Part shown: positions 8,401 to 15,434 of the stretch, piece after piece | How the letters are laid out: every line of letters begins with the position of its first letter | Numbering within the stretch: position 1 is the stretch's first letter | Program-made: the position numbers and the translations under genes | The notes under the pieces: model-generated | The model's input: only the letters and a program-made list of their open reading frames with translations | Told to the model about the DNA's origin: nothing | The model's database searches: none | Assembly: GCA_045596625.1 (NCBI GenBank) | Contig: JAZOCU010000012.1 | Span: forward strand, 1-15,434 | Direction of reading: 5' to 3' | Source: Firm-04 sp045596625 | Lineage (GTDB): Bacteria > Bacillota > Clostridia > Oscillospirales > Ruminococcaceae | DNA length: 15,434 nt

Positions 8401-11400
8401 AACTGTTGAATCGTATTGCGCCTCTGTACCTTCATAAAGATATTCAATAGTATCTAACGAAAGATTATCAGTAGCTGTAATGGTTGCAGTCACAGGTGCC
8501 TTATAGAAACCAAAGGTTAATACTTCAGCTACATAAGCAAGTGCATTTCTATCATAGGTAATAACAGGGGCAGATGGTAGCTCAATGTCCATCTTAACAG
8601 ATACTGGGAAAACCTCAGATTCATTGCCGGCATTATCTTCGCAATAAATCAGATAATCTCCTTCATAATTCTGTGCTTTTATTGTGTGGGAGAATGTTTT
8701 TTCGGTAGCATCAAACTCGTCTACATATCCCCATTCCTCACCGTCAACATCCTTTTTAATATAAACCTTAATAACGCCTGATGCCGTATTATTCACTATC
8801 GGATCAGTAACTGTACCGCTTATAACTACATTTTCGTTAGTCCAATCATCCGACTCAACAACGCCTGTCAATACTACAGGTTTTTCAATGTCCATCTTAA
8901 CAGATACTGGAAAAATCTCAGATTCATTGCCGGCATTATCTTCGCAATAAATCAGATACTTTCCTTCGTAGTTCTGTGTTTCTATTGTGTCGGAGAATGT
9001 TTTTTCGGTAGCATTAAACTCGTCAACAGGTCGCCATTCCTCACCGTCAACATCCTTTTTGATATAAACTTTAGTAACACCCGACACCGCATTATTAACT
9101 ATCGGATCGATAACTGTACCGCTTATAACTACATTTTCGTTAGTCCAATCATCCGACTCAGCAACGCCTGTCAATACTACAGGTTTTTCAACATCTTCAT
9201 AAATGACAATAAAGCTTTCTTCGGAGATGTTTCCTGCCACATCCTCACACCAGACATAAACATTTCCGTTATAGTTCTGAGCTTCAATTTCAAAACTATA
9301 TGCATCCTCAGCAAGTGTAGCTTCTTTGATTTCACCCTGTCCTTGTCTGTAATAAACTGTCTTTACACCAGAAAGGTTATCAGAAACACTGCCGCCGATC
9401 ACTACATTACCATTGGTCCAAACATCCGGGTTTGCAATAACGTTCAAAACTTCAGGATTAGTTATATCCATCTTAACTGTGATGGGCTTTTCATCCGAAA
9501 CATGACCTGCATAATCTACACAGTAGAGGATGTAATCACCGTTATAATCCTGAGCGGAAACTTCGTAAGAGAAGTCAGTGCCATCAAAATCAGTTACTTC
9601 TTCGTATTGACCATCAGTACCTTTTTTGATGAAAATCTTTTCTACACCAACGTTATCATCCAATACAGTACCACTGATTACAACATTCTGGTTAGTCCAA
9701 TCAGAAGATACAGCCGAAATATCGGTAATCTCAGGTTTAACAGCATCAACAGCAACACCTTCGAATTCATAATCGGTAGAATCTTTGCTAATATCTTGCT
9801 GTTCGCTGTTGTTGCTGGCATTATCATAAGCAATAGCGGTTAACTTCGAATTAGTTCCTACCGGAATAGTAACAGTGATTTTTCCATCAACAGCCGCCTT
9901 TTTCTCTGTTGTGGAACCAAGAGTATATTCGATTTCTTTTACACCCGATAAATCATCAGTTGCTTCAATAGTAGCAACTTGCTCGGCCTTGTAAATGCCA
10001 AAAGTGAGAGTTTGTAATACCTTTTGAATTGCAGGGGTAGAATATGTAATGGTGGGTTTGCTGGGCTTAACAATATCAATCTTTGCTGAAAGTTCGCTAT
10101 TTACAGAAACATTACCTGCGTTGTCAACACAATAAACAACATAAGAATCGGTATTGTTAGCATCGTTAGGAATAACAAAGCTAAATTTACCGTTGTCATT
10201 TTCTAATTCAACGGGAGTGCCATTTGCTCTAACATAATAAATATTCTTTATATCAGAAAGGTCGTCGCTTACCGTACCGCTTACGGTGGTATTGCTATTA
10301 GTCCAACCTTCAGGATCAAGAGCATTTAATGCAACAGTAGGTTTAATATTATCAAATGAAATAGCGTTAGTTACTGAAATTACAGATTCGTTGCCGGCTT
10401 CATCTACAGAGTACACATCGTATGTATATGTACCACTTGTGGTAAGAGCGGTATTAAAGTTGAAGCTTGTGCCAGTAACGGTTGCCTCTGTCCAATCGGT
10501 TGCACCAGTAAGACGATAATAAACTTTTGATAGACCGGAATCTGCTTCCGTAACATCACCGGTAATAGCAATATTTTCTTTCTTCCAACCGGAAATAGTG
10601 TTAATTACATTTACAGGTGCAGTTCTATCGATTTTAACATCGACACTGGATACGGTCGATTTATTGCCAGCGACATCTTCGCAGTAGAACTTGTATGTTG
10701 TATTGCATTCCTCATCTACTACGAGAGTAAAGTTGGGATTAAAGGTAAGCTCTGACCAAGAGGCGTCACCATTCTTTTGATAATAAAGTTTCTCAACGCC
10801 AGAAGCAGCATCTTCAACCTTACCAGTAATAGTTACTTTATCTTTTGTCCAAGAGGATTTATCTGCAACAAAACTCTTAATTTCGGGAGCATCTTTGTCA
10901 ATTTTATTTACAGTAACAACAGTTGCTTCACTTTCATTTCCTAAAGCATCTTTCACTTTGAAGCTATATTCACCATTTGCGGTAACAGTAAACTCAGAAG
11001 TAGCTTTATATTCACCACCATTGAGACTATAAGTTACTCCACCGCAAGCAGCATCAGCAGCGTTTACTTTAAGAACTACATCACCATTAGTCCATTCGGT
11101 AGCATTTCCGTCAACAGTGCTAATCACAGGTGCGGTCTTATCAATAACAAGCGTAGTATCGCTTACAATAGTTTTGCTATTATTAGCAATATCGGTATAG
11201 GTAATGGAATAAGTGTACTCACCCTCATCGGAAAGGAGGAAAGAACCCTTACCATTAGCCTGATCCCAAGCAGAAAGAGCCTTATCTGCTCCATTAACCT
11301 TGACAACTGGTTCACCGGAAATATCAACATTCGTATCGGTCACAGTAAAATCAACGGTAATATCGCCGTTAGTAAATACCTTGTTGTCAGAAGTTACGCT

Positions 11401-12381
11401 TTCATCTGTTTCAAGAGTATATTTAGATTCAATGTCAGGTGCCTGACTATCAAGAATTACGATTTTTCCGTCTGCATCAGCAACAGAAGACTCATTTTCT
11501 GCATTATCAACAGCCTTAACCAGAACGGTACCTCTATACTGAGGTGCCATTGTGAAACTATTGCCAGAAACTTCAACAAAATCATTTGAATCGTTCAACT
11601 TGTAGTAATACTTATAAATACCGGTCTCATCATCAGTAGATTCTAACTCAACTGTAATGGTATTATTACTTACAATATATTCATCAGGAGTTACGGAAAA
11701 CTTAATAGATGGAGTTGCGGGAGCAGTAGTATCCTCTTTCACGGTGAGTAAAAACTCAACCTTGTCTTCCTTATAAACACCGTCAGAAGCAACAGATACG
11801 CTAATTGTGGTTTCACCTGCGGCCAAAATTTCAACTTTACCGTCAGTCCACACCTTAGCAACGGAAAGATTAGTGCTGCCGTATGCTATACTAGAAGAAC
11901 TATCTGTCGATACATTAAGATTAAAATCATTAGAACCGTGCTTATTAAGATATAACGTAGCAACAGCGTTTCCAACTTTTAAGTTAGCATCTAATAAGGT
12001 TTTTGTCATTTCAACATTGATCGCCATGTTATCGGCATCAACGGTTGCTGTATCCGTAATACTGTCATAGCCGTTTGCTGTTACAGTATAAGAGATAACA
12101 ATGGTGTTATCCTGAGCTGTGCTCATTGCAGTAGATGCATCATCAAGATGATAAATGCCATCAGATTCTTCTACAGCATCATACGTGGTAGCATCTTCGC
12201 CAATAGTATAGGTAATGGATGCACCTGTGATTGGGTTTGATCCTTCGACTAATGCGATAGTTACATCATAACTGTCCATTGCAAATGCAATCATAGTCGA
12301 TACCGGTATCATAGATATCAACATCAATGCACTTACAAGTAACGCAATTAGTCTTTTAGATACGTTTTTGAACTGTTTCAT
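5458..12381 (-). CDS. Giant Ig-like-repeat surface protein with C-terminal membrane anchor
   Basis: 2307-residue exported protein. The N-terminus is a signal peptide (basic KQFKNVSKR, then a long hydrophobic run ending near residue 34, TMIAFAM). Next come a beta-rich domain (about 35-130) and a BIG2-like domain (about 135-220). The rest is a chain of Ig-like modules of about 80-105 residues. One type is marked by W-(T/K)-(N/K)-x-(N/D/K) followed by a (V/T)xG(T/S/K)V strand, with Trp at 430, 511, 599, 693, 895, 988, 1079 and 1180. Other modules are marked by TFG at 793, 1289 and 1685 or by NFxxDDV at 1447, 1558 and 1833. AGN-type strand ends recur. The C-terminus is a membrane segment at about 2279-2299 followed by KKRKKNEA; no LPXTG sortase signal is seen. 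It overlaps the upstream membrane-protein gene by an ATGA. Probably a cell-surface adhesin or a stalk projecting from the membrane; the ligand is unknown. Confidence 0.9.
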   Translation of the reverse strand: MKQFKNVSKRLIALLVSALMLISMIPVSTMIAFAMDSYDVTIALVEGSNPITGASITYTIGEDATTYDAVEESDGIYHLDDASTAMSTAQDNTIVISYTVTANGYDSITDTATVDADNMAINVEMTKTLLDANLKVGNAVATLYLNKHGSNDFNLNVSTDSSSSIAYGSTNLSVAKVWTDGKVEILAAGETTISVSVASDGVYKEDKVEFLLTVKEDTTAPATPSIKFSVTPDEYIVSNNTITVELESTDDETGIYKYYYKLNDSNDFVEVSGNSFTMAPQYRGTVLVKAVDNAENESSVADADGKIVILDSQAPDIESKYTLETDESVTSDNKVFTNGDITVDFTVTDTNVDISGEPVVKVNGADKALSAWDQANGKGSFLLSDEGEYTYSITYTDIANNSKTIVSDTTLVIDKTAPVISTVDGNATEWTNGDVVLKVNAADAACGGVTYSLNGGEYKATSEFTVTANGEYSFKVKDALGNESEATVVTVNKIDKDAPEIKSFVADKSSWTKDKVTITGKVEDAASGVEKLYYQKNGDASWSELTFNPNFTLVVDEECNTTYKFYCEDVAGNKSTVSSVDVKIDRTAPVNVINTISGWKKENIAITGDVTEADSGLSKVYYRLTGATDWTEATVTGTSFNFNTALTTSGTYTYDVYSVDEAGNESVISVTNAISFDNIKPTVALNALDPEGWTNSNTTVSGTVSDDLSDIKNIYYVRANGTPVELENDNGKFSFVIPNDANNTDSYVVYCVDNAGNVSVNSELSAKIDIVKPSKPTITYSTPAIQKVLQTLTFGIYKAEQVATIEATDDLSGVKEIEYTLGSTTEKKAAVDGKITVTIPVGTNSKLTAIAYDNASNNSEQQDISKDSTDYEFEGVAVDAVKPEITDISAVSSDWTNQNVVISGTVLDDNVGVEKIFIKKGTDGQYEEVTDFDGTDFSYEVSAQDYNGDYILYCVDYAGHVSDEKPITVKMDITNPEVLNVIANPDVWTNGNVVIGGSVSDNLSGVKTVYYRQGQGEIKEATLAEDAYSFEIEAQNYNGNVYVWCEDVAGNISEESFIVIYEDVEKPVVLTGVAESDDWTNENVVISGTVIDPIVNNAVSGVTKVYIKKDVDGEEWRPVDEFNATEKTFSDTIETQNYEGKYLIYCEDNAGNESEIFPVSVKMDIEKPVVLTGVVESDDWTNENVVISGTVTDPIVNNTASGVIKVYIKKDVDGEEWGYVDEFDATEKTFSHTIKAQNYEGDYLIYCEDNAGNESEVFPVSVKMDIELPSAPVITYDRNALAYVAEVLTFGFYKAPVTATITATDNLSLDTIEYLYEGTEAQYDSTVVSVTDNLIVEAGNLYSDKITITIPAEFKGALKARAWDKAGNKTDWVDEASDGKETITGLVIDTIEPNRDKDINDFVKYTPAARVVNAATLQNESEYSAGGSVIAYYNTDNTVTILINEGNFYSDDVVVEVTKDGVDYPVEVDWKDKTDDLHEGTFTLTEEGDYFVNIAYTDRSTNKMKDYTSHLIVIDKTLPDVAVDYATSTEVVLKDTDGNDREYFNDVRKATITIKEHNFRADDVVISVKAKNVLGKNVDVATFTFDNDGNVKEYLAQGANRSEWTAYDVDTVRRADDTYEMTIVYAEDANYTFDIEYTDLATNKADDRKPDYFTVDKTKPECVEVKYSETVDGKTIVEKILNTITFGAIYYNEQMEVTITAKDDISGINHFVYSYEINDNVSKVNAELLNQTIAEALENSPIVRDENSNNFTATFNIPKEALTNVNQFNGTVHFTAYDRSTNESDQFSGESTIVVDNIKPTSTVTFNDPVQKVDNVSYYDGEINATIVINEANFFSDDVKVVVTKDDANFPVQVDWKDNSVDVHTGTFTLSAPENHSGDGDYIVNVTYVDRSTNEMTPFVSNQLTIDTKDPVINVSNVKHQSANNEETISFTVSVTDTNIALESFKPTLNAVIKKDNGNNSFTYETMAIALGNATTTTNANGETVHSYTVNNLEVDGFYSLVCTAVDYANHSVSIINSAADEGGNTTVETMNFSVNREGSVFWIETEHNDKYTGETFTDKLNGAYANDKVTIKLHEINVDKVDENADKKTVFTLNDGSESADIDLKENENYSKNVIVGTGGWYETVYTLDNNNFDHDGVYSLNVITYDKAENSNVNTKTEAGTISFTLDRTNPVISANIKNDQSVNDTQFWVEFEITETNLDAETIVVKLTNNDGKTVETEIEDLGNNEYKFLVESGYNYSVEIVAKDLAGNESELYKVEHLTVSTNIFILWYANTPLFWGSIGGTVLLAGIITLLILLKKRKKNEA
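8583..9191 (-). repeat. Recent tandem duplication of one 303-bp Ig-module unit
   Basis: Two consecutive units, 8583-8885 and 8886-9188, align without gaps at a period of exactly 303 bp (101 codons), and similarity runs a few bases further to 9191. Long stretches are identical at the DNA level, for example the segments starting CAATGTCCATCTTAACAG at 8583 and 8886. The encoded modules (residues about 1064-1267) differ at only a modest number of positions, much less than any other module pair in the protein. This indicates a recent in-frame duplication or ongoing homogenisation. Confidence 0.9.
8583..11139 (-). repeat. Array of eight WTN-type Ig-like modules, interrupted once
   Basis: Protein-level repeats with Trp at residues 430, 511, 599 and 693, then 895, 988, 1079 and 1180 of the giant surface protein. 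Steps within each block are 81-101 residues. The two blocks of four are separated by a different TFG-marked module at about 780-880. The shared core is a Trp-Thr-Asn turn, a VxISGTV-like strand, and a later YxVYC-x-D-x-AGN strand. Confidence 0.85.
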
Positions 12382-12887
12382 TGCGATTCCTCCATCATTT
12401 TTTTGTGCTTATCTTCAATCATTTGACGATTGGATATGTAATAATAATTCTTTCCATTAAAAACACAGTGGGAACAAAACGAAAATAATATTAAGGACAA
12501 GGATATATAGCATGTAATGCCAATTCCCTCAGTAAAGTAGTAAGCAACAGCAAAAGTTATTACCGATAGTAAAAATACAATGTCACTTACTACACCAAGC
12601 GGACTCTTTAAAAAGGAAATAAGACCAATTTTGGGCTGAATTCTTATGCTTCGTCTTATCCTGTAATATTTTGCTCTCCATCTGCCAATCCGCTTTGACA
12701 AAACGATTTGAAGAACAATTCCAATAATTAGGAACAACCAAAAGCAAATGCCACAAATCATACTAATTAGCGAAACATCTGCCGATGTTGCAGAACCTCC
12801 AAATGCCATAGCAGTCAGTGAAGCTGCAACTATAAAATAACTTGATACCGAACCTATTAATAAGGCAATGTTTAATTTCTTATCCAT
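12378..12887 (-). CDS. Multi-span membrane protein of unknown function
   Basis: About 169 residues with hydrophobic segments near residues 6-30, 39-65, 98-118 and 120-142, suggesting four membrane spans. A very basic middle loop (KRIGRWRAKYYRIRRSIRIQ, about 66-86) should face the cytosol, and the tail is charged (KDKHKKMMEES-like). I do not recognise the family. A GTG at 12890 is also possible, but ATG at 12887 is preferred: its GAGG site (12895-12898) is then 7 nt upstream rather than 4. The ATG overlaps the previous gene's TGA by one base, and the stop codon overlaps the giant gene's ATG (ATGA). This tight coupling to both neighbours suggests it acts with the kinase or the surface protein in the membrane, perhaps in export, anchoring or sensing; that is inference from position only. 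Confidence 0.8.
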   Translation of the reverse strand: MDKKLNIALLIGSVSSYFIVAASLTAMAFGGSATSADVSLISMICGICFWLFLIIGIVLQIVLSKRIGRWRAKYYRIRRSIRIQPKIGLISFLKSPLGVVSDIVFLLSVITFAVAYYFTEGIGITCYISLSLILFSFCSHCVFNGKNYYYISNRQMIEDKHKKMMEESQ

Positions 12888-13285
12888 CACATCACCTCGT
12901 TAGTGCTAACAAACATAATGTTCTTTTCGATAATAAATTCCGGGTTTACCGATTTTGAACCGCTGCTTAGCACGGAAGTTCCTGTATCGCTACTCGGTTG
13001 TGTCGGGAAACCTGTTGTTGGACCAACGTTAAGACTGTGCGTGTTGTTTTTCTTAACCTTAGCTTTTTTCTCAAGTTCCTCGAACACATTTACCTTGCCG
13101 CGTTGACTTGCGGCTGCACTACTGTTCTTTCTGATCTCTTCAATTTGTTTCTGCTCTAACGAACCACTCATATCCTTTCGAAGAGCGGGAATATTAAAGC
13201 CGAAGAACATAGCAATTGTAGCTATCAAGAAGCCACCAGCAAGAACAGCACAGACAATACCTATAATAAATAGTGATTCGTACAT
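12887..13285 (-). CDS. Small single-span membrane protein with Thr/Ser-rich cytosolic tail
   Basis: 132 residues. One membrane segment lies at about 5-30 (FIIGIVCAVLAGGFLIATIA...) right at the N-terminus. It is followed by a basic, probably helical region (about 35-80, with Lys-rich EELEKKAKVKKN) and a low-complexity Thr/Ser/Pro/Gly tail containing GPTTGFPTQPSSDTGTSVL. I do not recognise a family. The tail resembles the disordered, Thr-bearing segments that bacterial Ser/Thr kinases phosphorylate and FHA domains read, and the gene is translated directly after the membrane kinase (TAATG, 1-nt overlap, GGAGGAG site in the kinase 3' end). It is therefore a reasonable candidate substrate or adaptor, but no conserved phosphosite is proven. 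Likely topology is N-terminus out and tail in, from the basic residues after the segment. Confidence 0.8.
   Translation of the reverse strand: MYESLFIIGIVCAVLAGGFLIATIAMFFGFNIPALRKDMSGSLEQKQIEEIRKNSSAAASQRGKVNVFEELEKKAKVKKNNTHSLNVGPTTGFPTQPSSDTGTSVLSSGSKSVNPEFIIEKNIMFVSTNEVM
12895..12898 (-). promoter_or_regulatory. Shine-Dalgarno site favouring the ATG at 12887
   Basis: GAGG on the minus strand lies inside the end of the upstream gene. It is 7 nt from ATG at 12887 but only 4 nt from the alternative GTG at 12890, so the ATG is the likelier start. Confidence 0.5.
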
Positions 13286-15069
13286 TATTTAATCTCCTCC
13301 AATTCTGCTTTATAGAAGGCTTCAACCGAAGGGATTAACTTCTTGTTGATCTCACTCTTTATTTCAGCTTTAGCTTTTGTGTAATCATCTTCCGAATCAG
13401 GAACGCTGTTAAGTGCAGACTCGAAACTCTTGAGAAGTGCTTTCATCTCATCAACCGTTACTTCAGCACCGAAATTACGATAGTTTTCGAACAAGATATA
13501 GGATAGCTTATCCAATGTTTCCAACTTAACGATTTCGGTCATATTAGCATCGCTATTAAGAACATTCAAAACTTCCTTATTCGTATTCCAGAACGAAAGA
13601 TAGGCAGACTGTTCAAACATATCCACATCTATGCCTGCAAATTTCTCGATTTCAGAGAGTTCTTTCTTTTCACCCGCAGCATTTTCTTTAAGGTTTTCTC
13701 GATTGTTTTGGAAGAACGATACTGAATAGAACACTTTTGCAAGATTAAATTGTTGCTCTTTCAATCCAGCATATTCACCGGCTTTGCCACTCTGCGCAAT
13801 AGAAATAACCTTTTCGAAATATGGCATAGCAGCTTTCATAACTTCAGCATCGCTGCCTTCGTATTTTTCCCACATCAAAAATCCAAGTCTAAATTGGATT
13901 TCTGCATAGTCGGTAGGATGTTCAGCCTTAAATGATGCCATTCTTTCATCGGGGAACCATGCTAACAGATCTCCGGTTGTAATCGTATCTCCTGGAGTTG
14001 TTACACCAGTAGAACTACCTGCAGTGACCTTTGACACTACACTATAGAGTTGATCTGCGAGTTTGGTGTATGCAAGAGGTTTCTCACTGTCAACGGCCAT
14101 TGCACTGATATAGCTCTTATCTTCAATCAGACTATCGTAAGAGTTCTGTTTTGCCGTTATACTTCCCACAAATGAACCGATACTTGCTATTGTAAAAACA
14201 ATAGTGAGTATTAAGGAGATTAGAAAGAGATTAAAGCGACTCTTTTTCTTTTTCTTATACTCAGTGTCAAACTTGTCGAGATTTTCAAGAACGTATGTAA
14301 CCTCAGCACAAGACTGGTATCTATCGCTTGGATTAAGCTGCGTACATTTTTGAATTAACCATTCTAGACCACTTGAAAACGATGGATTCCAATGTCTAAT
14401 AGGATAGATCTCGTAAGGTGGTTCGGCAGGATTTTTTCCTGTAACTAAATGATAAAGGGTTACGCCTAAACTATATATATCGGTACGTGCATCAGTTTGT
14501 CCTTTACCACCAAACTGCTCAGGAGCAGCATAACCACGAGTACCTATCGCTTCTGTATCTCCGTCTTTGCCTTCCTTATACTCACGAGCAATACCGAAGT
14601 CGATTAATCGAACTGTACCATCCGGCTTTAACATGATATTTGCCGGTTTCATATCACGATAGATTACAGGTGGATTTTGAGTGTGAAGATAATCAAGAAC
14701 TTCGCTCAACTGTTTTGCCCATTCAATTACAGCCTCCTGAGGTTGCGCACCATAGGCGTCTAATACTTTATTCAGTGATTCACCTTCGATATAGTCCATG
14801 ATTACATATACCGTTTGGTGATTATCTATAATGTCAACAATTCGTGGAAGTGTTGGATGATCAAGTTTCTTCATCAGGTTAGCTTCATCCAACAATGCCT
14901 TTAGAGCAACTTGTTTGCTGACATCGTCTTTGTCTTTACGGAATTCTTTAATAGCCCATTGCTTGTTAAGTCGTTTATCCATTGCAAGATATACAACAGA
15001 CATACCGCCACGACCAACTTCACGGAGGACTTCATATTTTCCGTCAATAATTTCGCCCATACGAGCCAT
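13285..15069 (-). CDS. Transmembrane Ser/Thr protein kinase with non-PASTA helical ectodomain
   Basis: 594 residues. The cytosolic kinase domain (about 10-265) is complete: glycine loop GRGGMSVV at 19-26, Lys41 in AIKEF, YRDMKPAN at 137-144 with catalytic Asp139 and Lys141, DFG at 157-159, activation-loop Thr172 and Thr177 (DTEAIGTRGY), and APEQ at 182-185. A Lys-rich segment (YKKKKKSRF) leads into one membrane span at about 279-301. The remaining ~290 residues should be outside the cell. They contain no PASTA repeats; after a Thr/Gly-rich linker (about 348-367) they are helix-rich, with TPR-like pieces such as MPYFEKVISIA and FNLAKVFYSVS. ATG at 15069 has a strong GGAGGAGGGG site. It follows a PP2C gene by 16 nt, the same phosphatase-kinase order as prpC-prkC, but the sensor part differs. 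Likely a membrane sensor kinase for the locus. Confidence 0.95.
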   Translation of the reverse strand: MARMGEIIDGKYEVLREVGRGGMSVVYLAMDKRLNKQWAIKEFRKDKDDVSKQVALKALLDEANLMKKLDHPTLPRIVDIIDNHQTVYVIMDYIEGESLNKVLDAYGAQPQEAVIEWAKQLSEVLDYLHTQNPPVIYRDMKPANIMLKPDGTVRLIDFGIAREYKEGKDGDTEAIGTRGYAAPEQFGGKGQTDARTDIYSLGVTLYHLVTGKNPAEPPYEIYPIRHWNPSFSSGLEWLIQKCTQLNPSDRYQSCAEVTYVLENLDKFDTEYKKKKKSRFNLFLISLILTIVFTIASIGSFVGSITAKQNSYDSLIEDKSYISAMAVDSEKPLAYTKLADQLYSVVSKVTAGSSTGVTTPGDTITTGDLLAWFPDERMASFKAEHPTDYAEIQFRLGFLMWEKYEGSDAEVMKAAMPYFEKVISIAQSGKAGEYAGLKEQQFNLAKVFYSVSFFQNNRENLKENAAGEKKELSEIEKFAGIDVDMFEQSAYLSFWNTNKEVLNVLNSDANMTEIVKLETLDKLSYILFENYRNFGAEVTVDEMKALLKSFESALNSVPDSEDDYTKAKAEIKSEINKKLIPSVEAFYKAELEEIK

Positions 15070-15085
15070 ATAAACCCCTCCTCCG

Positions 15086-15434
15086 TTAGTGTATTGCCTT
15101 AATAAGAATTGCCGTTATATTATCCTTTTCATTTCTTGCTTTATTTAGTTCAACAAGATCCACAAGGCTTTTCTTCATAACTTTTTCGCTTGTTAACAAG
15201 TGAGGCGCAATGACACCATACATTTCTTCATCGGACACCTGATGTCTAAAACCATCACTGCATAACATAAAAGCGTCGTTTTCGGAAAGTGTACCAATTT
15301 GAACATCAGGTTCAATAACCTTTGATGCACCAACACACTGTAACAAAATATTGCTTCGTCTGTCAGTCTTGGCTTCAGCTACTGTCATACGTTGCTGTTC
15401 GATTTCATGCGCTGCAACAGTTTGATCTTTTGTT
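15086..15434 (-). CDS. PP2C-family Ser/Thr phosphatase, N-terminus cut by window edge
   Basis: C-terminal part (about 116 codons) of a third PP2C phosphatase; the frame stays open to the right edge, so the true start lies outside the window and the Met at 15388 is internal. Visible motifs are TKDQTVAAHEI, equivalent to the family's TxDHS region, then CSDGF with the metal-binding Asp, and KDNITAI containing the final Asp-Asn pair just before the end. The early motifs (ED, DGxGG, GDS) are outside the window. It stops 16 nt before the transmembrane kinase and is probably co-transcribed with it, making it the likely partner phosphatase of that kinase. Its sequence is distinct from the other two PP2C genes, so this is not a recent duplication. 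Confidence 0.93.
   Translation of the reverse strand, partial: TKDQTVAAHEIEQQRMTVAEAKTDRRSNILLQCVGASKVIEPDVQIGTLSENDAFMLCSDGFRHQVSDEEMYGVIAPHLLTSEKVMKKSLVDLVELNKARNEKDNITAILIKAIH

Noticed and set aside
8583..9191. CRISPR-like array
   Set aside because: The repeats are 303-bp coding units in frame, not short repeats with unique spacers.
7252..9843. Other plus-strand frames of 93-177 codons inside the giant gene
   Set aside because: Same reason: antisense to conserved repeats, no ribosome binding site of note and no recognisable domain.
13285..15434. Classical prpC-prkC locus
   Set aside because: Gene order fits, but the kinase ectodomain has no PASTA repeats and none of the usual prkC neighbours are in view, so the symbols were not used.

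Overview
The window is AT-rich DNA with strong GGAGG-type ribosome binding sites, Gram-positive-style signal peptides and tightly packed genes. This suggests a low-GC Firmicute, most likely a gut-type Clostridia member (Oscillospiraceae/Ruminococcaceae or a relative). That placement is inferred from style and protein architecture, not from a marker gene. Every supported gene lies on the minus strand, so transcription runs from high to low coordinates. Both ends of the window cut a gene.

Layout in order of transcription. (1) 15434-12378: the 3' end of a PP2C phosphatase, a transmembrane Ser/Thr kinase with a non-PASTA helical ectodomain, a small single-span membrane protein and a small multi-span membrane protein. 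(2) 12381-5458: one 6.9-kb gene for a 2307-residue surface protein built of Ig-like modules and held by a C-terminal membrane anchor. (3) 5457-5286: the only sizeable intergenic gap, holding a strong minus-strand terminator hairpin. (4) 5285-1: a second gene run with a PP2C phosphatase that starts with GTG, a zinc-ribbon FHA protein, a membrane-spanning VWA-FHA protein, a zinc-ribbon kinase with an FHA domain, and a third PP2C phosphatase cut by the window start. Outside the 172-nt gap, genes overlap by 1-10 nt or are separated by fewer than 20 nt.

Taken together this is a protein-phosphorylation island. It has two Ser/Thr kinases and three PP2C phosphatases to write and erase phosphothreonine, three FHA domains to read it, and two proteins predicted to carry information across the membrane (the kinase ectodomain and the VWA-FHA protein). 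The giant modular surface protein is embedded among them. The inferred theme is phospho-signalling linked to the cell surface, perhaps control of adhesin display or response to contact. The sequence does not show which protein is phosphorylated or what is bound outside. No RNA genes, CRISPR arrays, insertion sequences or phage genes were seen.
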